NCBI GenBank assembly: GCA_937949525.1
Contig: CALEDT010000026.1
Span: 1-52,398 of the forward strand
Reading direction: 5' to 3'
Source: an uncultured Burkholderiales bacterium
GTDB taxonomy: Bacteria > Pseudomonadota > Gammaproteobacteria > Burkholderiales > Thiobacillaceae
DNA length: 52,398 nucleotides
The notes beneath the pieces were generated by a model. It was not told the origin of the DNA, made no database searches, and saw only the letters and a list, made by a program, of their open reading frames with translations. Both the position numbers and the translations under genes were made by a program. This document shows, piece after piece, positions 1 to 10,108 of the stretch (within the stretch, counting starts at the first letter, position 1; every line of letters begins with the position of its first letter).

Positions 1-24
1 CGCGACTTTCCCGTACCGGCTCAT
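1..24 (-). CDS. ddl: D-alanine--D-alanine ligase, first 8 codons only
   Basis: Only the N-terminus lies in the window. It starts at an ATG whose last bases overlap the murB stop (ATGA) and reads M-S-R-Y-G-K-V-A before running off the edge. A GKVAV-type opening directly after murB is what Ddl (ATP-dependent D-Ala-D-Ala ligase, cytoplasmic, supplies the dipeptide used by MurF) shows in gammaproteobacterial dcw clusters. The identification rests on this opening and on gene order. FtsQ is the main alternative, but FtsQ N-termini do not start this way. Confidence 0.6.
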
Positions 25-1040
25 AGCGCCGCGACCTCCTCGCCGACGATGCGCACCTCCGGCTGGAGCGCGATCCCGAAGCGGTCGAGCACCGCGGCCC
101 GGGCATGGGCGATCAGCGCCTCGATGTCGGCGGCGCGCGCGCGCCCGCCGGGGTTGACGATGAAGTTCGCGTGCTGCTCGGAGATCCTCGCCCCGCCGAC
201 CGAGTAGCCCTTCAGCCCGCACGCCTCGATCAGCCGCGCCGCATGGTCGCCCGGCGGATTGCGGAACACCGAGCCGGCGTTGGGCTGGTTCAGCGGCTGG
301 CTGTCGATGCGCTTCTGCAGCAGGCGTTTGATCTCGGCGCGCGAAGCCTCGCCGTCGCCGCGCGGCAGCATGAACCAGGCGGCGACGAACCATTCGTCCG
401 GATGCGGCGCCAGCGGCGCGACCCCCGGATGGGAGGTATCGCCGGCGTCGGCGCGCAGTTCGGTATGGCGATAGCCGACGCGATACTCGCCGGGCGCGCG
501 CCGCGCCAGCTCGCCGCGCCGGTCGACGGTGAGCACGCGGGTCACGTACTCCCAGGTCTCGTGACCATAGCAGCCGGCATTCATGGCCAACGCGCCGCCC
601 ACCGTGCCGGGCACGCCGGCCAGGAATTCGGCGCCGACCAGGCCGTGGTTGGCGGCGAAGCGCGCCACCTTGGGGCTGGCCACGCCGGCCTCGGCGAAGA
701 TCACGCCGTAACGGCTGGCGTCCTCGCCGGCGCCGTTGGGCCGGCGCTGCTCCAGATGAATGCGCCCCAACGCGCCGTGCAGATGGATCACGGTGCCGCG
801 CACACCGCCATCGCGCACCAGCAGGTTGCTGCCCAGGCCGATGAAATGCACCGGCTCGTCGTCGTCCAGACTGCGCAGGAAGGCGCACAGGTCGTCGAGG
901 TTGGCCGGCGTGTACAGACGATCGGCGCTGCCACCGACCCGCCAACTGGTGTAACGGCTCATGGGCACGTTGAAACGCAGATGGCCCTGCAGGCCCGGCA
1001 CGCGGGCACGTGGTGCGTTGGGCAACGGCGTGTCGGTCAT
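21..1040 (-). CDS. murB: UDP-N-acetylenolpyruvoylglucosamine reductase
   Basis: MurB reduces UDP-GlcNAc-enolpyruvate to UDP-MurNAc with NADPH and FAD in the cytoplasm. The 339-residue product has the FAD-binding run [14 protein letters not shown], the [18 protein letters not shown] segment of the FAD fold, the catalytic-serine context NAGSVFRNP, and a terminal QPEVRIVGE carrying the conserved glutamate. Its length matches the E. coli type I enzyme (about 342). The ATG overlaps the murC stop by 4 bases and the stop overlaps the ddl start by 4 bases, so translation is probably coupled along the cluster. Position between murC and ddl is typical of gammaproteobacteria. Confidence 0.97.
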   Translation of the reverse strand: MTDTPLPNAPRARVPGLQGHLRFNVPMSRYTSWRVGGSADRLYTPANLDDLCAFLRSLDDDEPVHFIGLGSNLLVRDGGVRGTVIHLHGALGRIHLEQRRPNGAGEDASRYGVIFAEAGVASPKVARFAANHGLVGAEFLAGVPGTVGGALAMNAGCYGHETWEYVTRVLTVDRRGELARRAPGEYRVGYRHTELRADAGDTSHPGVAPLAPHPDEWFVAAWFMLPRGDGEASRAEIKRLLQKRIDSQPLNQPNAGSVFRNPPGDHAARLIEACGLKGYSVGGARISEQHANFIVNPGGRARAADIEALIAHARAAVLDRFGIALQPEVRIVGEEVAAL

Positions 1041-2440
1041 GTCGTCCCCTCCCGCACCATGGCCGCCAGGCGCGGCGCCACCTGACCGATGGAGCCGGCC
1101 CCCATGGTCAGCACCACGTCGCCGTCACGCACGAAGTCGGCCAGCACCGCCGGCAGCTCGCCGACGTCGGCGACGAACAGCGGTTCGACCTTGCCCAGCA
1201 CGCGCAGCGAACGCGCCAGCGCGCGGCCGTCCGCGGCCACCAGGGGCGGCTCGCCGGCGGCATAGACCTCGGTCAGCAACAACGCGTCGGCCTGCGACAG
1301 CACCTGCACGAAGTCCTCGAACAGGTCGCGGGTGCGCGTGTAGCGGTGCGGCTGGAACCCCAGAACCAGCCGCCGACCGGGGAAGGCGCCGCGCGCGGCG
1401 GCCAGCGTGGCGCGCATTTCCGCCGGATGGTGGCCATAATCGTCCACCAGCGTGAACCGGCGTCCATCGGCCAGGCGCAGGTCGCCATAGCGCTGGAAGC
1501 GGCGGCCGACGCCGCTGAAATGGGCCAGCGCCCGCTGCGTGGCGGCATCCGGCACCTGCAACTCCCACGCCACGGCGATGGCCGCCAGCGCGTTGAGCAC
1601 GTTGTGCAGACCGGGCAGGTTGAGCGCCACCTCGATGGGCGAGCGCACGCCGTTGCGCACGGCGGTGAAACGCATGCCGCCGTCCTCGGCGCGGATGTCG
1701 ATGGCCTGGATGGCGCAATCCTCGGTGGTGCCGTAGGTCATCACCGGTTTTTCGATGCGCGGCAGCAACGCGCGCGCCACCGGATCGTCGGCGCACACCA
1801 TGGCCATGCCCCAGAACGGCAGGCGGTGCAGGAAGTCGACGAACGCGCCTTTCAGCCGCTCGAAATCATGGCCGTAGGTCTCCATGTGGTCGGCGTCGAT
1901 GTTGGTCACCACCGCCACCACGGGCGACAAATGCAGGAACGAGGCATCGGATTCGTCGGCTTCGGCCACCAGCCATTCGCCCTGACCGAGGCGGGCGTTG
2001 GCGCCGGCGGCGAGCAGTTTGCCGCCGATCACGAAGGTGGGGTCCAGCCCCGCCTCGCTGAGGATGCTGGCGATCAGACTGGTGGTGGTGGTCTTGCCAT
2101 GCGTGCCGGCGACGGCGATGCCTTGCTTGAAGCGCATCAGCTCGGCCAGCATCATGGCCCGCGCCACCACCGGCACGCGCGCGGCGCGCGCCGCCATGAC
2201 CTCCGGGTTGTCCTCGTGGATGGCGCTGGACACCACCAGCACGTCGGCGCCGGCGACATGCGCGGCATCGTGACCGCGGAACACGCGTGCGCCCATGCCG
2301 GCCAGGCGCTGGGTGACCGCGTTGTCGGCGGCATCGCTGCCGCTCACCTGGTAACCCAGGTTGAGCAGCACCTCGGCGATGCCGCTCATACCGGCACCGC
2401 CGATGCCGACGAAGTGGATGTGGCGGACCTTGTGTTTCAT
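1037..2440 (-). CDS. murC: UDP-N-acetylmuramate--L-alanine ligase
   Basis: MurC joins L-Ala to UDP-MurNAc, the first amino-acid ligation of peptidoglycan precursor synthesis. The 467-residue protein has all three Mur-ligase parts: an N-terminal Rossmann domain opening with [15 protein letters not shown], the central ATPase P-loop GTHGKTTTT near residue 110, and a C-terminal domain with [10 protein letters not shown] and [10 protein letters not shown], both diagnostic of MurC. A 58-base gap separates it from murG, the widest gap inside the cluster. No strong Shine-Dalgarno is visible there. The stop overlaps murB (ATGA). Confidence 0.97.
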   Translation of the reverse strand: MKHKVRHIHFVGIGGAGMSGIAEVLLNLGYQVSGSDAADNAVTQRLAGMGARVFRGHDAAHVAGADVLVVSSAIHEDNPEVMAARAARVPVVARAMMLAELMRFKQGIAVAGTHGKTTTTSLIASILSEAGLDPTFVIGGKLLAAGANARLGQGEWLVAEADESDASFLHLSPVVAVVTNIDADHMETYGHDFERLKGAFVDFLHRLPFWGMAMVCADDPVARALLPRIEKPVMTYGTTEDCAIQAIDIRAEDGGMRFTAVRNGVRSPIEVALNLPGLHNVLNALAAIAVAWELQVPDAATQRALAHFSGVGRRFQRYGDLRLADGRRFTLVDDYGHHPAEMRATLAAARGAFPGRRLVLGFQPHRYTRTRDLFEDFVQVLSQADALLLTEVYAAGEPPLVAADGRALARSLRVLGKVEPLFVADVGELPAVLADFVRDGDVVLTMGAGSIGQVAPRLAAMVREGTT

Positions 2441-2498
2441 CGCGCGGGACGCCGTGAACGGGTGACGGACGATGGCCGGAAGGCGCAGCGGGCGGCGG

Positions 2499-3635
2499 TC
2501 ATCGGGCCAACTCCTCGACCACCTGCGCGACGCGCTCGGTGGCCAGCGGCTTGGCCATCGCGCGCGCCTTGCCGGCGCGCGCGAGCAGCTCGGCGCGGCT
2601 CAGGCCGGCCAGCCAGGCGGCGAGCGCGTCGACACTCAGTGCGTCCTGCGGCATCAGCCAGGCGGCGCCGGCATCGGCCAGGAAGCGGGCGTTGGCGCGC
2701 TGGTGATCGTCGACCGCGTGCGGATAGGGCACGAACAACGCCGCGGAGCCGCTGGCGGCGATCTCCGCCACGGTCAACGCACCGGCGCGGCAGATCACCA
2801 CGTCGGCCCAGTCCAGCGCCTGCGCCATGTCGTCGATGAACGCCAGGCATTCGGCCTCGACACCAGCCTGGGCATAGTGTTCACGCAGCGCCTGCAGATG
2901 CGCGGCGCCGGACTGGTGGCGCACCTGCGGGCGCGCCCCGGCGGGCAGGCGCGCCAGCGCCTGCGGCACGCGTTCGTTCAGCACCGCGGCGCCCAGACTG
3001 CCGCCCACCACCAGCAAACGCAAACCGCCGGTGCGGCCGGCCAGACGCTGGTCCGGCGGCGGCAGCGCGGCGATGTCGGGCCGCACCGGATTGCCGCACC
3101 ACTCGGCGGCGACCTTGCCGCACGGCAGCGGCTTGTCCACGGCCTGCGTGAACGCGCTCGGGTAGCCGGTCAACACGCGGTCGGCGAGACAGGCGAGCAC
3201 CCGATTGGTCAGCCCGGCGATGGCGTTCTGCTCATGCACCACCAGCGGCTTGCCGAACAGGCTGGCCATCATGCCGCCGGGAAACGCAGCATAGCCGCCC
3301 AGACCGAGCGCGACGTCGGGCCGCTCGCGGAAAATCGCGCGCGCCGCCTGCCAGAAAGCCAGCACCAGGAACATCGGGATCACCACTTTGCTCAACACAC
3401 CCTTGCCGCGCAGTCCGGCGACGCGCAGCCAGACCATGTCGAAACCGCGTTCCACCACCAGGCGGGCTTCCAACCCTGCGCGCGTACCCAGCCACACCAC
3501 GCGCCAGCCGTCGGCGCGCAGCCGCTCCGCCACCGCCAGCGCCGGCATCACGTGCCCGCCGGTGCCGCCGGCCATGACCAGCACGGTACGCGCCGGCAGC
3601 GCACTCACCGATGGTTGCCGCGCGCCGCCGCTCAT
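2499..3635 (-). CDS. murG: UDP-GlcNAc:lipid I GlcNAc transferase
   Basis: MurG makes lipid II at the inner face of the membrane (GT28 family). From the ATG at 3635 the product is 378 residues, slightly longer than E. coli MurG (355). It contains [17 protein letters not shown], the family's nucleotide-sugar/lipid-binding loop, then [23 protein letters not shown] and a C-terminal VDDHQRANA. The reading frame stays open upstream into ftsW, but the true start is fixed by the ATGA overlap with the ftsW stop and a purine-rich GGGGAAGAAGG upstream. About 20 residues precede the first glycine loop. Confidence 0.96.
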   Translation of the reverse strand: MSGGARQPSVSALPARTVLVMAGGTGGHVMPALAVAERLRADGWRVVWLGTRAGLEARLVVERGFDMVWLRVAGLRGKGVLSKVVIPMFLVLAFWQAARAIFRERPDVALGLGGYAAFPGGMMASLFGKPLVVHEQNAIAGLTNRVLACLADRVLTGYPSAFTQAVDKPLPCGKVAAEWCGNPVRPDIAALPPPDQRLAGRTGGLRLLVVGGSLGAAVLNERVPQALARLPAGARPQVRHQSGAAHLQALREHYAQAGVEAECLAFIDDMAQALDWADVVICRAGALTVAEIAASGSAALFVPYPHAVDDHQRANARFLADAGAAWLMPQDALSVDALAAWLAGLSRAELLARAGKARAMAKPLATERVAQVVEELAR

Positions 3636-4792
3636 GCCTTCTTCCCCCGCATCAGGCAGCGGTTCTCGTAGTCGACGCGCATCAGCACCGCCAGCGCCAG
3701 ACAGTTGGCGACGATGCCGGAACCGCCGTAGCTCATCAGCGGCAGCGTGAGCCCCTTGGTGGGCAGTACGCCCAGGTTCACACCCATGTTGATGAACGCC
3801 TGGGTACCCATCCACACGCCCACGCCCTGAGCCACCAGCGCGGCGAAGTTGCGCTGCATCAGACTGGCCTGCCAGCCGATGGAGAACGCCCGCCAGGTGA
3901 CCCAGGCGAACAGGCCGATGACCGTGAGCACGCCGATCAGACCCAGTTCCTCGCCGATCACGGCGAACAGGAAATCGGTGTAGGCCTCGGGCAGGTAGAA
4001 CAGCTTTTCGACGCTGTCGCCCAGGCCGACGCCGGTGAGTTCGCCGTTGCCGAACGCGATCAGCGCGTGCGACAACTGATAACCGGCGCCATAGGGGTCG
4101 CTCCACGGGTCCAGATAACTGATCACGCGTTGCAGGCGGTAGGGCGACATCACCACCAGCAGCACGAAGCCGATGGCCAGCAGCGCCACCAGCCCCAGCA
4201 GCAGGCGGGTGTTGAGGCCGCCCAGGAACAGGATGGCCAGGGCAATGGCGACGATCACCACGAAGGCGCCGAAATCCGGCTCCAGCAGCAGCAGGGCACC
4301 GACCGTGAGCATGACCAGGAACATGGGCAGGAAACCCTTCTTCACGCTGCGCATGTGCGCCGCCTTGCGTACCGTGTAGTCGGCGGCGTACAGGATGGTG
4401 GCGAACTTCATCAGTTCGGAGGGTTGCAGGTTGCCCAGCGCGCCCAGCGGTATCCAGCGTCGGCTGCCGTTGACTTCCTTGCCGATGAACGGCACCAGCA
4501 CCAGCACGAGCAGCGCCGAGCCGACGATGAACAACCACGGCGCCAGTTTCTGCCAGACCTGCGTGGGGATCTGCAACGCGGCGTAACCGGCGCCGATGCC
4601 GATCGCCAGATACATCGCATGCCGCACCAGGTAGAACGCGGAGCGGCCATCGACGCTTTTGGCGTCGGCGATGGCGATGGACGCCGAGTACACCATGACC
4701 AGGCCCAGCATCAGCAGACCGGCGCTGGCATAGAACAGGCTCCAGTCATACGGCGTCAGCGCGGTGCGCTTGAGCGCGGCGTTATGAAACAT
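3632..4792 (-). CDS. ftsW: Septal peptidoglycan glycosyltransferase (SEDS family)
   Basis: FtsW is a SEDS polytopic membrane protein that polymerises septal glycan together with FtsI. The 386-residue sequence is hydrophobic with about ten predicted membrane spans and carries SEDS signatures: [30 protein letters not shown] and the conserved loop [17 protein letters not shown] that holds the catalytic aspartate region. I chose the ATG at 4792 over 4807 because GGAGG sits 8 bases upstream of it. It overlaps the murD end by 11 bases and its stop overlaps the murG ATG. Confidence 0.95.
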   Translation of the reverse strand: MFHNAALKRTALTPYDWSLFYASAGLLMLGLVMVYSASIAIADAKSVDGRSAFYLVRHAMYLAIGIGAGYAALQIPTQVWQKLAPWLFIVGSALLVLVLVPFIGKEVNGSRRWIPLGALGNLQPSELMKFATILYAADYTVRKAAHMRSVKKGFLPMFLVMLTVGALLLLEPDFGAFVVIVAIALAILFLGGLNTRLLLGLVALLAIGFVLLVVMSPYRLQRVISYLDPWSDPYGAGYQLSHALIAFGNGELTGVGLGDSVEKLFYLPEAYTDFLFAVIGEELGLIGVLTVIGLFAWVTWRAFSIGWQASLMQRNFAALVAQGVGVWMGTQAFINMGVNLGVLPTKGLTLPLMSYGGSGIVANCLALAVLMRVDYENRCLMRGKKA

Positions 4793-6209
4793 GGCCGTCG
4801 CCTCCATCCGCCGGCGCCCGTTCGGCCGCCAACCGCCTTACCGATTGGACGAACACCTGCGCGCGGTGCGCGTAGTCGCGGAACATGTCCCAACTGGCAC
4901 AGGCCGGCGACAGCAGCACCGCGTCGCCCGCGCGCGCCAGCGCATGCGCCTGGCGGACCGCGGCATCCATGTCGGCCGCCCGCGCGATCGGGCAGGCCCC
5001 GGCCAGCGCCGCTTCGATCAGCGGCGCGTCGCGGCCGATCAACACCACCGCGCGTGCGCCTTGCACGGCTGCGCGCAGCGGCGCGAAGTCCTGGCCCTTG
5101 CCATCGCCGCCGGCGATCAGCACCACCGGTTCACGCAGGCCGCGCAAGGCCGCGACGGTGGCGCCGACGTTGGTGCCCTTGGAATCGTCGTAGTAGCTCC
5201 GCCCGGCGACCTCGGCGACCTTCTGCACCCGGTGCGGCAAGCCGACGAAGGTCTTCAGCGCCGGCACCAGACCCTCGTAGGGCAGGCCGATGGCGCGGCA
5301 CAGCGCCAGCGCGGCCAGCGCATTGGCGGCGTTGTGCAGGCCGGCGATGGGCAGCTTGTCCACCGGCAGCAGCGCCTCCTCGCCTTCCGCCAGCCACAGG
5401 CGGTCCTTGCGCGTGACCAGACGGAAATGGCCGGGCGCCGCAACCGGCGGCTCGGGTTCGACGCCGAAGGTCCACACCGGGTGTCCGGGCAGAGCCATGG
5501 CCATCACCCGCGCGTCCTCGCGGTTCAACACCTGGAGGCAGTTGCCCGTCGGCGGGAATATGCGCGCCTTCGCTGCGGCGTAGTCGTCCATGCCGGCGTA
5601 GCGGTCCATGTGATCCTGCGACAGGTTGAGCACGGTGGCCGCGTCCGGCGCCAGGCTGCGCGTGGTTTCCAACTGGAAGCTAGACAGTTCCAGCACCCAC
5701 ACGTCGGGCTCCCGGCCACGCGTGGCGCGATCGTCGAGTGCCTCAAGCACCGGCAGGCCGATGTTGCCGGCGACCACGGTATCCAGGCCGACCGCGGCGC
5801 ACAGATGCCCGGCCAGCGCGGTCACCGTGCTCTTGCCGTTGGAGCCGGTGATGGCGAGCAGCCGCGCGCGACCGCCGGCGATCGCGCGCGCGAACAGTTC
5901 GACGTCGCCGACGACGTCCTTGCCGGCGGCCTGCGCGCGCGCGATCGCCGGCGTGGCCACGGCCACCCCCGGACTGACCACCACCAGATCCGCCCAGGCG
6001 AAATCGTCATCGGTAAAACCGCCCAGGCGCAACGGCACTTCGGGAAACGCCTCGCGCATGTGCTGCGCATGCGGCGGCTCGGCGCGGCTATCGGTGGCGC
6101 GCACCACGGCGTCGCGCTCCAGCAGCCAGCGCACGCACGAGGCGCCGGTCTCGCCAAGACCGACGACCAGGGCCTTGCGGCCGGCGAGCGAGCGATTGGC
6201 GCCGTTCAT
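4782..6209 (-). CDS. murD: UDP-MurNAc-L-alanine--D-glutamate ligase
   Basis: MurD adds D-Glu to UDP-MurNAc-L-Ala. The 475-residue protein shows the N-terminal [16 protein letters not shown] nucleotide-binding fold, the ATP loop [25 protein letters not shown] in the metal-binding central domain, and the C-terminal [15 protein letters not shown] stretch typical of MurD. It starts at an ATG overlapping the mraY stop by 4 bases. No independent Shine-Dalgarno is seen, which fits translational coupling. It is a little longer than E. coli MurD (438), mostly in loops. Confidence 0.96.
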   Translation of the reverse strand: MNGANRSLAGRKALVVGLGETGASCVRWLLERDAVVRATDSRAEPPHAQHMREAFPEVPLRLGGFTDDDFAWADLVVVSPGVAVATPAIARAQAAGKDVVGDVELFARAIAGGRARLLAITGSNGKSTVTALAGHLCAAVGLDTVVAGNIGLPVLEALDDRATRGREPDVWVLELSSFQLETTRSLAPDAATVLNLSQDHMDRYAGMDDYAAAKARIFPPTGNCLQVLNREDARVMAMALPGHPVWTFGVEPEPPVAAPGHFRLVTRKDRLWLAEGEEALLPVDKLPIAGLHNAANALAALALCRAIGLPYEGLVPALKTFVGLPHRVQKVAEVAGRSYYDDSKGTNVGATVAALRGLREPVVLIAGGDGKGQDFAPLRAAVQGARAVVLIGRDAPLIEAALAGACPIARAADMDAAVRQAHALARAGDAVLLSPACASWDMFRDYAHRAQVFVQSVRRLAAERAPADGGDGHVS

Positions 6210-7291
6210 CGCAGTTTAAGCGTGGACAGGCCGATCAGCACCAGCATCATGCTGATGATCCAGAAACGCACCACCACCTGATTTTCCTTCCAGCCCTTCA
6301 GCTCGAAATGGTGGTGGATGGGCGCCATCAGAAACACCCGTTTGCCGCGCAGCTTGTAAGAACCGACCTGCAGCATCACCGAGATGGTCTCGGCCACGAA
6401 CACGCCGCCCATGATGAACAGCACGATCTCCTGGCGCACGATCACCGCCACCACGCCCAGCGCGGCGCCGAGCGCGAGCGCGCCGACATCGCCCATGAAC
6501 ACTTCGGCGGGATAGGCGTTGAACCACAGGAAGGCGAGGCCGGCGCCGACCAGCGCGGCGCAGAACACGGCCAGTTCGCCGGCGCCGGGGATGTGCGGCA
6601 CGCCGAGATACTTGGCGAACACCGCGTGGCCGGCGACATAGGCGAAGATGGCCAAGGCGCCGGCCACCATCACCGTCGGCATGATCGCCAGCCCGTCGGC
6701 ACCGTCGGTGAGGTTGACGGCATTGCTGGTGCCGACGATGACGAAATAGGCCAGCAGCACGAAGCCGACCGTGCCCAGAGGCATGACCACCTGCTTGAAG
6801 AACGGCACGATCAGTTCGGTCTGCGCCGGCAGATGCGCCGACCAGGCGAGGAAGATGGCCACGCCGGCGGCGATCAGCGATTGCCAGAAATATTTCCAGC
6901 GCGCCGGCAGGCCGCGCGGGTTCTTCTCCACGACCTTGCGCCAGTCATCGACCCAGCCGATGGCGCCGAAGCCGAGCAGCGTGACCAGCGCCACCCAGAC
7001 GTAGGCGTTGGCCAGGTCGGCCCACAACAGCGTGGTGACCGCCACTGCGGTGAGGATCAGCGCGCCGCCCATGGTGGGCGTGCCGGCCTTGATCAGATGG
7101 GTCTGCGGACCATCGTCGCGCACCGTCTGGCCGATCTTCAGGCGGGTCAGGCGGCGGATCAGCGCCGGACCGACGATGAACGAGATGACCAGCGCGGTCA
7201 GCGTCGCCAGCACCGCGCGCAGCGTGATGTAGCCGAACACGTTGAACGCGCGGATGTCGGTGCCCAGCCATTGGAACAGGCTCAGGAGCAT
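6206..7291 (-). CDS. mraY: Phospho-MurNAc-pentapeptide transferase (lipid I synthase)
   Basis: MraY moves phospho-MurNAc-pentapeptide to undecaprenyl phosphate. The ATG at 7291 follows an excellent AGGAGG at 7-bp spacing and gives 361 residues, the E. coli length. Visible motifs are the first cytoplasmic loop [23 protein letters not shown] with the metal-binding aspartates, and the C-terminal [11 protein letters not shown] histidine cluster followed by the last membrane span. The upstream part of the open frame overlaps murF out of frame and is not coding. The start lies 10 bases inside the end of murF. Confidence 0.97.
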   Translation of the reverse strand: MLLSLFQWLGTDIRAFNVFGYITLRAVLATLTALVISFIVGPALIRRLTRLKIGQTVRDDGPQTHLIKAGTPTMGGALILTAVAVTTLLWADLANAYVWVALVTLLGFGAIGWVDDWRKVVEKNPRGLPARWKYFWQSLIAAGVAIFLAWSAHLPAQTELIVPFFKQVVMPLGTVGFVLLAYFVIVGTSNAVNLTDGADGLAIMPTVMVAGALAIFAYVAGHAVFAKYLGVPHIPGAGELAVFCAALVGAGLAFLWFNAYPAEVFMGDVGALALGAALGVVAVIVRQEIVLFIMGGVFVAETISVMLQVGSYKLRGKRVFLMAPIHHHFELKGWKENQVVVRFWIISMMLVLIGLSTLKLR

Positions 7292-8640
7292 GTCTTCGCC
7301 TCCTGGAAGGACATCACCACGCGTTCCATGCGCATGAAGCGCGACCCCTTGACCAGCACCGTGACGTCCGGCGCCAGCGCGCATTCGATCTCGGCCAGCA
7401 GTTCCTCGATGCGCTCGAAATGCATGCCGCCGGCACCGAACGCGCGTGCGGCGTGCAGCGACAGTTCGCCCAGGCACAGCAGCCGGTCGATGCCGGCGGC
7501 ACGCGCCTGCTCGCCGATCTCGGCGTGCAAGCGCTCGCCACCCTCGCCCAGCTCGCCCATGTCGCCCAACACCAGGATGCGCCGGCCGGGGCGTGCCGCG
7601 AGCACGCGGATGGCGACCCCGACGGAATCGGGATTGGCGTTGTAGCTGTCGTCGATCAACGTCGCGCCGAGGATGCAAGGGTGCATCTGCAGGCGGCCCT
7701 TGACGCCGGCGAAGGCGGCCAGGCCGCGCGCCACCGCGTCGGCCGACGCGCCCAGGGCCAGCGCGGCGGCGGTGGCCGCCGCGGCGTTGCGCAGGTTGTG
7801 TTCGCCCGGCACGCCCAGGCTGGTGTCGATGCGCCCGGCCGGCGTGTACAGCGTGAGCGGCTGGCGTCCGGCCGCGCCAACTGCGGCGGCGACGCGCACC
7901 TCGGCCGCCGGCCCCATGCCGAAACCCATCACCCTGCGGCTGCCGCACAGCTCGCGCCATAACGGCGCATGAGCATCGTCGACATTGATCAGGCCGACGC
8001 CGTCGGGCTTGAGACCGCTGTAGATTTCGCCCTTGGCGCGCGCGATCGCCTCGACCGAACCCAGACCCTGCAGATGCGCACGCTGGGCGTTGTTGACCAG
8101 CGCCACGTCCGGATTGCTCAACTGCGACAGATAGCTCAGCTCGCCCGCATGGTTCATGCCCATTTCGACCACCGCGTACCGATGCGCCGGGGTCAGGCGC
8201 AGCAGAGTCAGCGGCACGCCGATGTCGTTGTTCAGATTGCCGGCAGTGGCCAGCACTGCATCCTGGCCAGCCTCGGCGGCGAGGATGGCGGCGGTCATCT
8301 CCTTCACGGTGGTCTTGCCGTTGCTGCCGGTGATGGCCGCTACGCGCGCCGGCATGCGCGCACGCTGCCACGCGGCCAGACGGCCCAGCGCGCGCAACGT
8401 GTCGTCCACCACCAGCGCCGGTTGCACATCCAGATGCGCGTCGGCGGCGATCATCACCGCCGCGGCGCCGGCGGCGAGCGCCGCGGCGGCGTAGTCGTGG
8501 CCGTCGTGGCGCGGTCCGCGCAAGGCCACGAACAGGCAGCCGGGGGTCAGCGCACGGCTGTCGCTGGACACTGCGGTCAACTCGACATCGGCGCCGATGG
8601 CCGCGGCGTTGAGCGCCTGGGCGGCTTCATGCAGACGCAT
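7282..8640 (-). CDS. murF: UDP-MurNAc-tripeptide--D-Ala-D-Ala ligase
   Basis: MurF completes the UDP-MurNAc-pentapeptide. From the ATG at 8640 (preceded by AAAGGA) the product is 452 residues, equal to E. coli MurF. It has the Mur-ligase P-loop [26 protein letters not shown], and the C-terminal [12 protein letters not shown] motif characteristic of MurF. A longer open frame extends 29 codons upstream, but those residues are a low-complexity arginine/serine stretch lying over murE, so the shorter start is preferred. The start overlaps the murE end by 14 bases and the stop overlaps the mraY start by 10. Confidence 0.96.
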   Translation of the reverse strand: MRLHEAAQALNAAAIGADVELTAVSSDSRALTPGCLFVALRGPRHDGHDYAAAALAAGAAAVMIAADAHLDVQPALVVDDTLRALGRLAAWQRARMPARVAAITGSNGKTTVKEMTAAILAAEAGQDAVLATAGNLNNDIGVPLTLLRLTPAHRYAVVEMGMNHAGELSYLSQLSNPDVALVNNAQRAHLQGLGSVEAIARAKGEIYSGLKPDGVGLINVDDAHAPLWRELCGSRRVMGFGMGPAAEVRVAAAVGAAGRQPLTLYTPAGRIDTSLGVPGEHNLRNAAAATAAALALGASADAVARGLAAFAGVKGRLQMHPCILGATLIDDSYNANPDSVGVAIRVLAARPGRRILVLGDMGELGEGGERLHAEIGEQARAAGIDRLLCLGELSLHAARAFGAGGMHFERIEELLAEIECALAPDVTVLVKGSRFMRMERVVMSFQEAKTCS

Positions 8641-10108
8641 GGCTGATCCTTTCCGCGAGCGCCGCCTGCGCGACCTCGACGTCGGAGAACGGATGGCGCA
8701 CGCCGGCGATCTCCTGGTAGGTTTCATGGCCCTTGCCGGCGATCAGCACGATGTCGCCCGCGCCGGCGCGCGCGATCGCCGCGTGGATGGCCGCGCGCCG
8801 GTCGACCAGCGCTTCCTGGCCGGGCGGCATGCCGGCCAGGATGTCGGCGATGATGCCGGCCGGCTCCTCGTTGCGCGGGTTGTCGCTGGTGACGATGGCG
8901 ACATCCGCGCGCGCCGCAGCCGCGGCGCCCATCAACGCGCGCTTGCCGGCGTCGCGCCCGCCGCCGCAGCCGAACACGCACCACAGCCGGCCGGCGGCGA
9001 GCGGACGCAGCGCGGCCAGCACCTGGTCGAGCGCGTCCGGTGTGTGCGCGTAATCGACGATCACCGTCGGAGCACCTGGCAGCGACGGCACGCGCTGCAT
9101 GCGGCCGGGTGCGGGCTCGGCTTGCGCCAACGCGCGCAGTGCGTCGGCCAGCGGCACGTCGGCGACCAACAGCGCAGCCAGTGCCGCGAGCAGGTTGTAA
9201 GCGTTGAACTCACCCAGCAGCGGCGAGGCCAATTCGCCCCCGCCCCAAGGCGAGGCGATGCTCAGGCGCAGCCCGGCCGCGTCGGCATGGCAACGGGTCG
9301 CGCGCAGATCACCCGCGCGCAGGCCGTAGGTCAGCACGCGCGCGCTGCCGCCGCGCAACTGGCCGGCGAGCGTGGCGCCGAAGGCATCGTCCGCATTGAG
9401 CACGGCATGACGCAGTCCCGGCCAGTGGAACAGGCGCGATTTGGCGGCGGCGTAGGACGCCATGTCGCCGTGGTAGTCGAGATGGTCGCGCGACAGGTTG
9501 GTGAACACCGCGACATCGAAGTCCACACCCTCCACGCGTCCCTGGTCCAGCGCGTGCGACGAAACCTCCATGGCCACCACACGCGCACCGTCGTCGCGGT
9601 AGTTGGCCAGCAGGCCCTGCAGCGTGACCGCATCCGGAGTGGTGTGGCTGGTGGCGACCAGGCCGGCGAACGAACCGGCCGGGTCGGCGAAACCGTTGCC
9701 CAGCGTGCCGATCACGGCGGCGCGGGTGCCGAGACGGGCATGCGCGGCGGCGATCCACTGGCTCACCGAGGTCTTGCCGTTGGTGCCGGTCACGCCGCAC
9801 ATCCACAGTGCGCGTGACGGCTGACCATGCCAGGCCGCGGCCAGCAAGGGTGCGCGCCGGCGCAGTCCGCTCACCGGCAGATGCGGCGCACGCCGGCGCG
9901 CATCCCAGGACCAGCCCTCCGGCTCCCACAGCACCGCGGCTGCGCCGGCATGCAGTGCATCGGCGATGTGCGCCCGGCCGTCATGGCGCGTGCCGGGGTA
10001 GGCCAGGAATACGTCGCCGGGGCCGACGTGACGGCTGTCGGCGGTCATGCCGCGCGCGTCCGGCGCCAGTGCGCGCAATGCCTGGACCAGTTCGTCGCTG
10101 GCCGTCAT
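8627..10108 (-). CDS. murE: UDP-MurNAc-L-Ala-D-Glu--meso-DAP ligase
   Basis: MurE adds the third amino acid of the stem peptide. The 493-residue product has VTGTNGKTSVSQW as the P-loop, NLSRDHLDYHGDM in the carbamylated-lysine/metal region, and DNPRNEEP in the C-terminal domain. DNPR is the signature for meso-diaminopimelate rather than lysine, so the wall is inferred to be DAP-type as in Gram-negatives. The ATG overlaps the ftsI stop (ATGA). Confidence 0.97.
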   Translation of the reverse strand: MTASDELVQALRALAPDARGMTADSRHVGPGDVFLAYPGTRHDGRAHIADALHAGAAAVLWEPEGWSWDARRRAPHLPVSGLRRRAPLLAAAWHGQPSRALWMCGVTGTNGKTSVSQWIAAAHARLGTRAAVIGTLGNGFADPAGSFAGLVATSHTTPDAVTLQGLLANYRDDGARVVAMEVSSHALDQGRVEGVDFDVAVFTNLSRDHLDYHGDMASYAAAKSRLFHWPGLRHAVLNADDAFGATLAGQLRGGSARVLTYGLRAGDLRATRCHADAAGLRLSIASPWGGGELASPLLGEFNAYNLLAALAALLVADVPLADALRALAQAEPAPGRMQRVPSLPGAPTVIVDYAHTPDALDQVLAALRPLAAGRLWCVFGCGGGRDAGKRALMGAAAAARADVAIVTSDNPRNEEPAGIIADILAGMPPGQEALVDRRAAIHAAIARAGAGDIVLIAGKGHETYQEIAGVRHPFSDVEVAQAALAERISHASA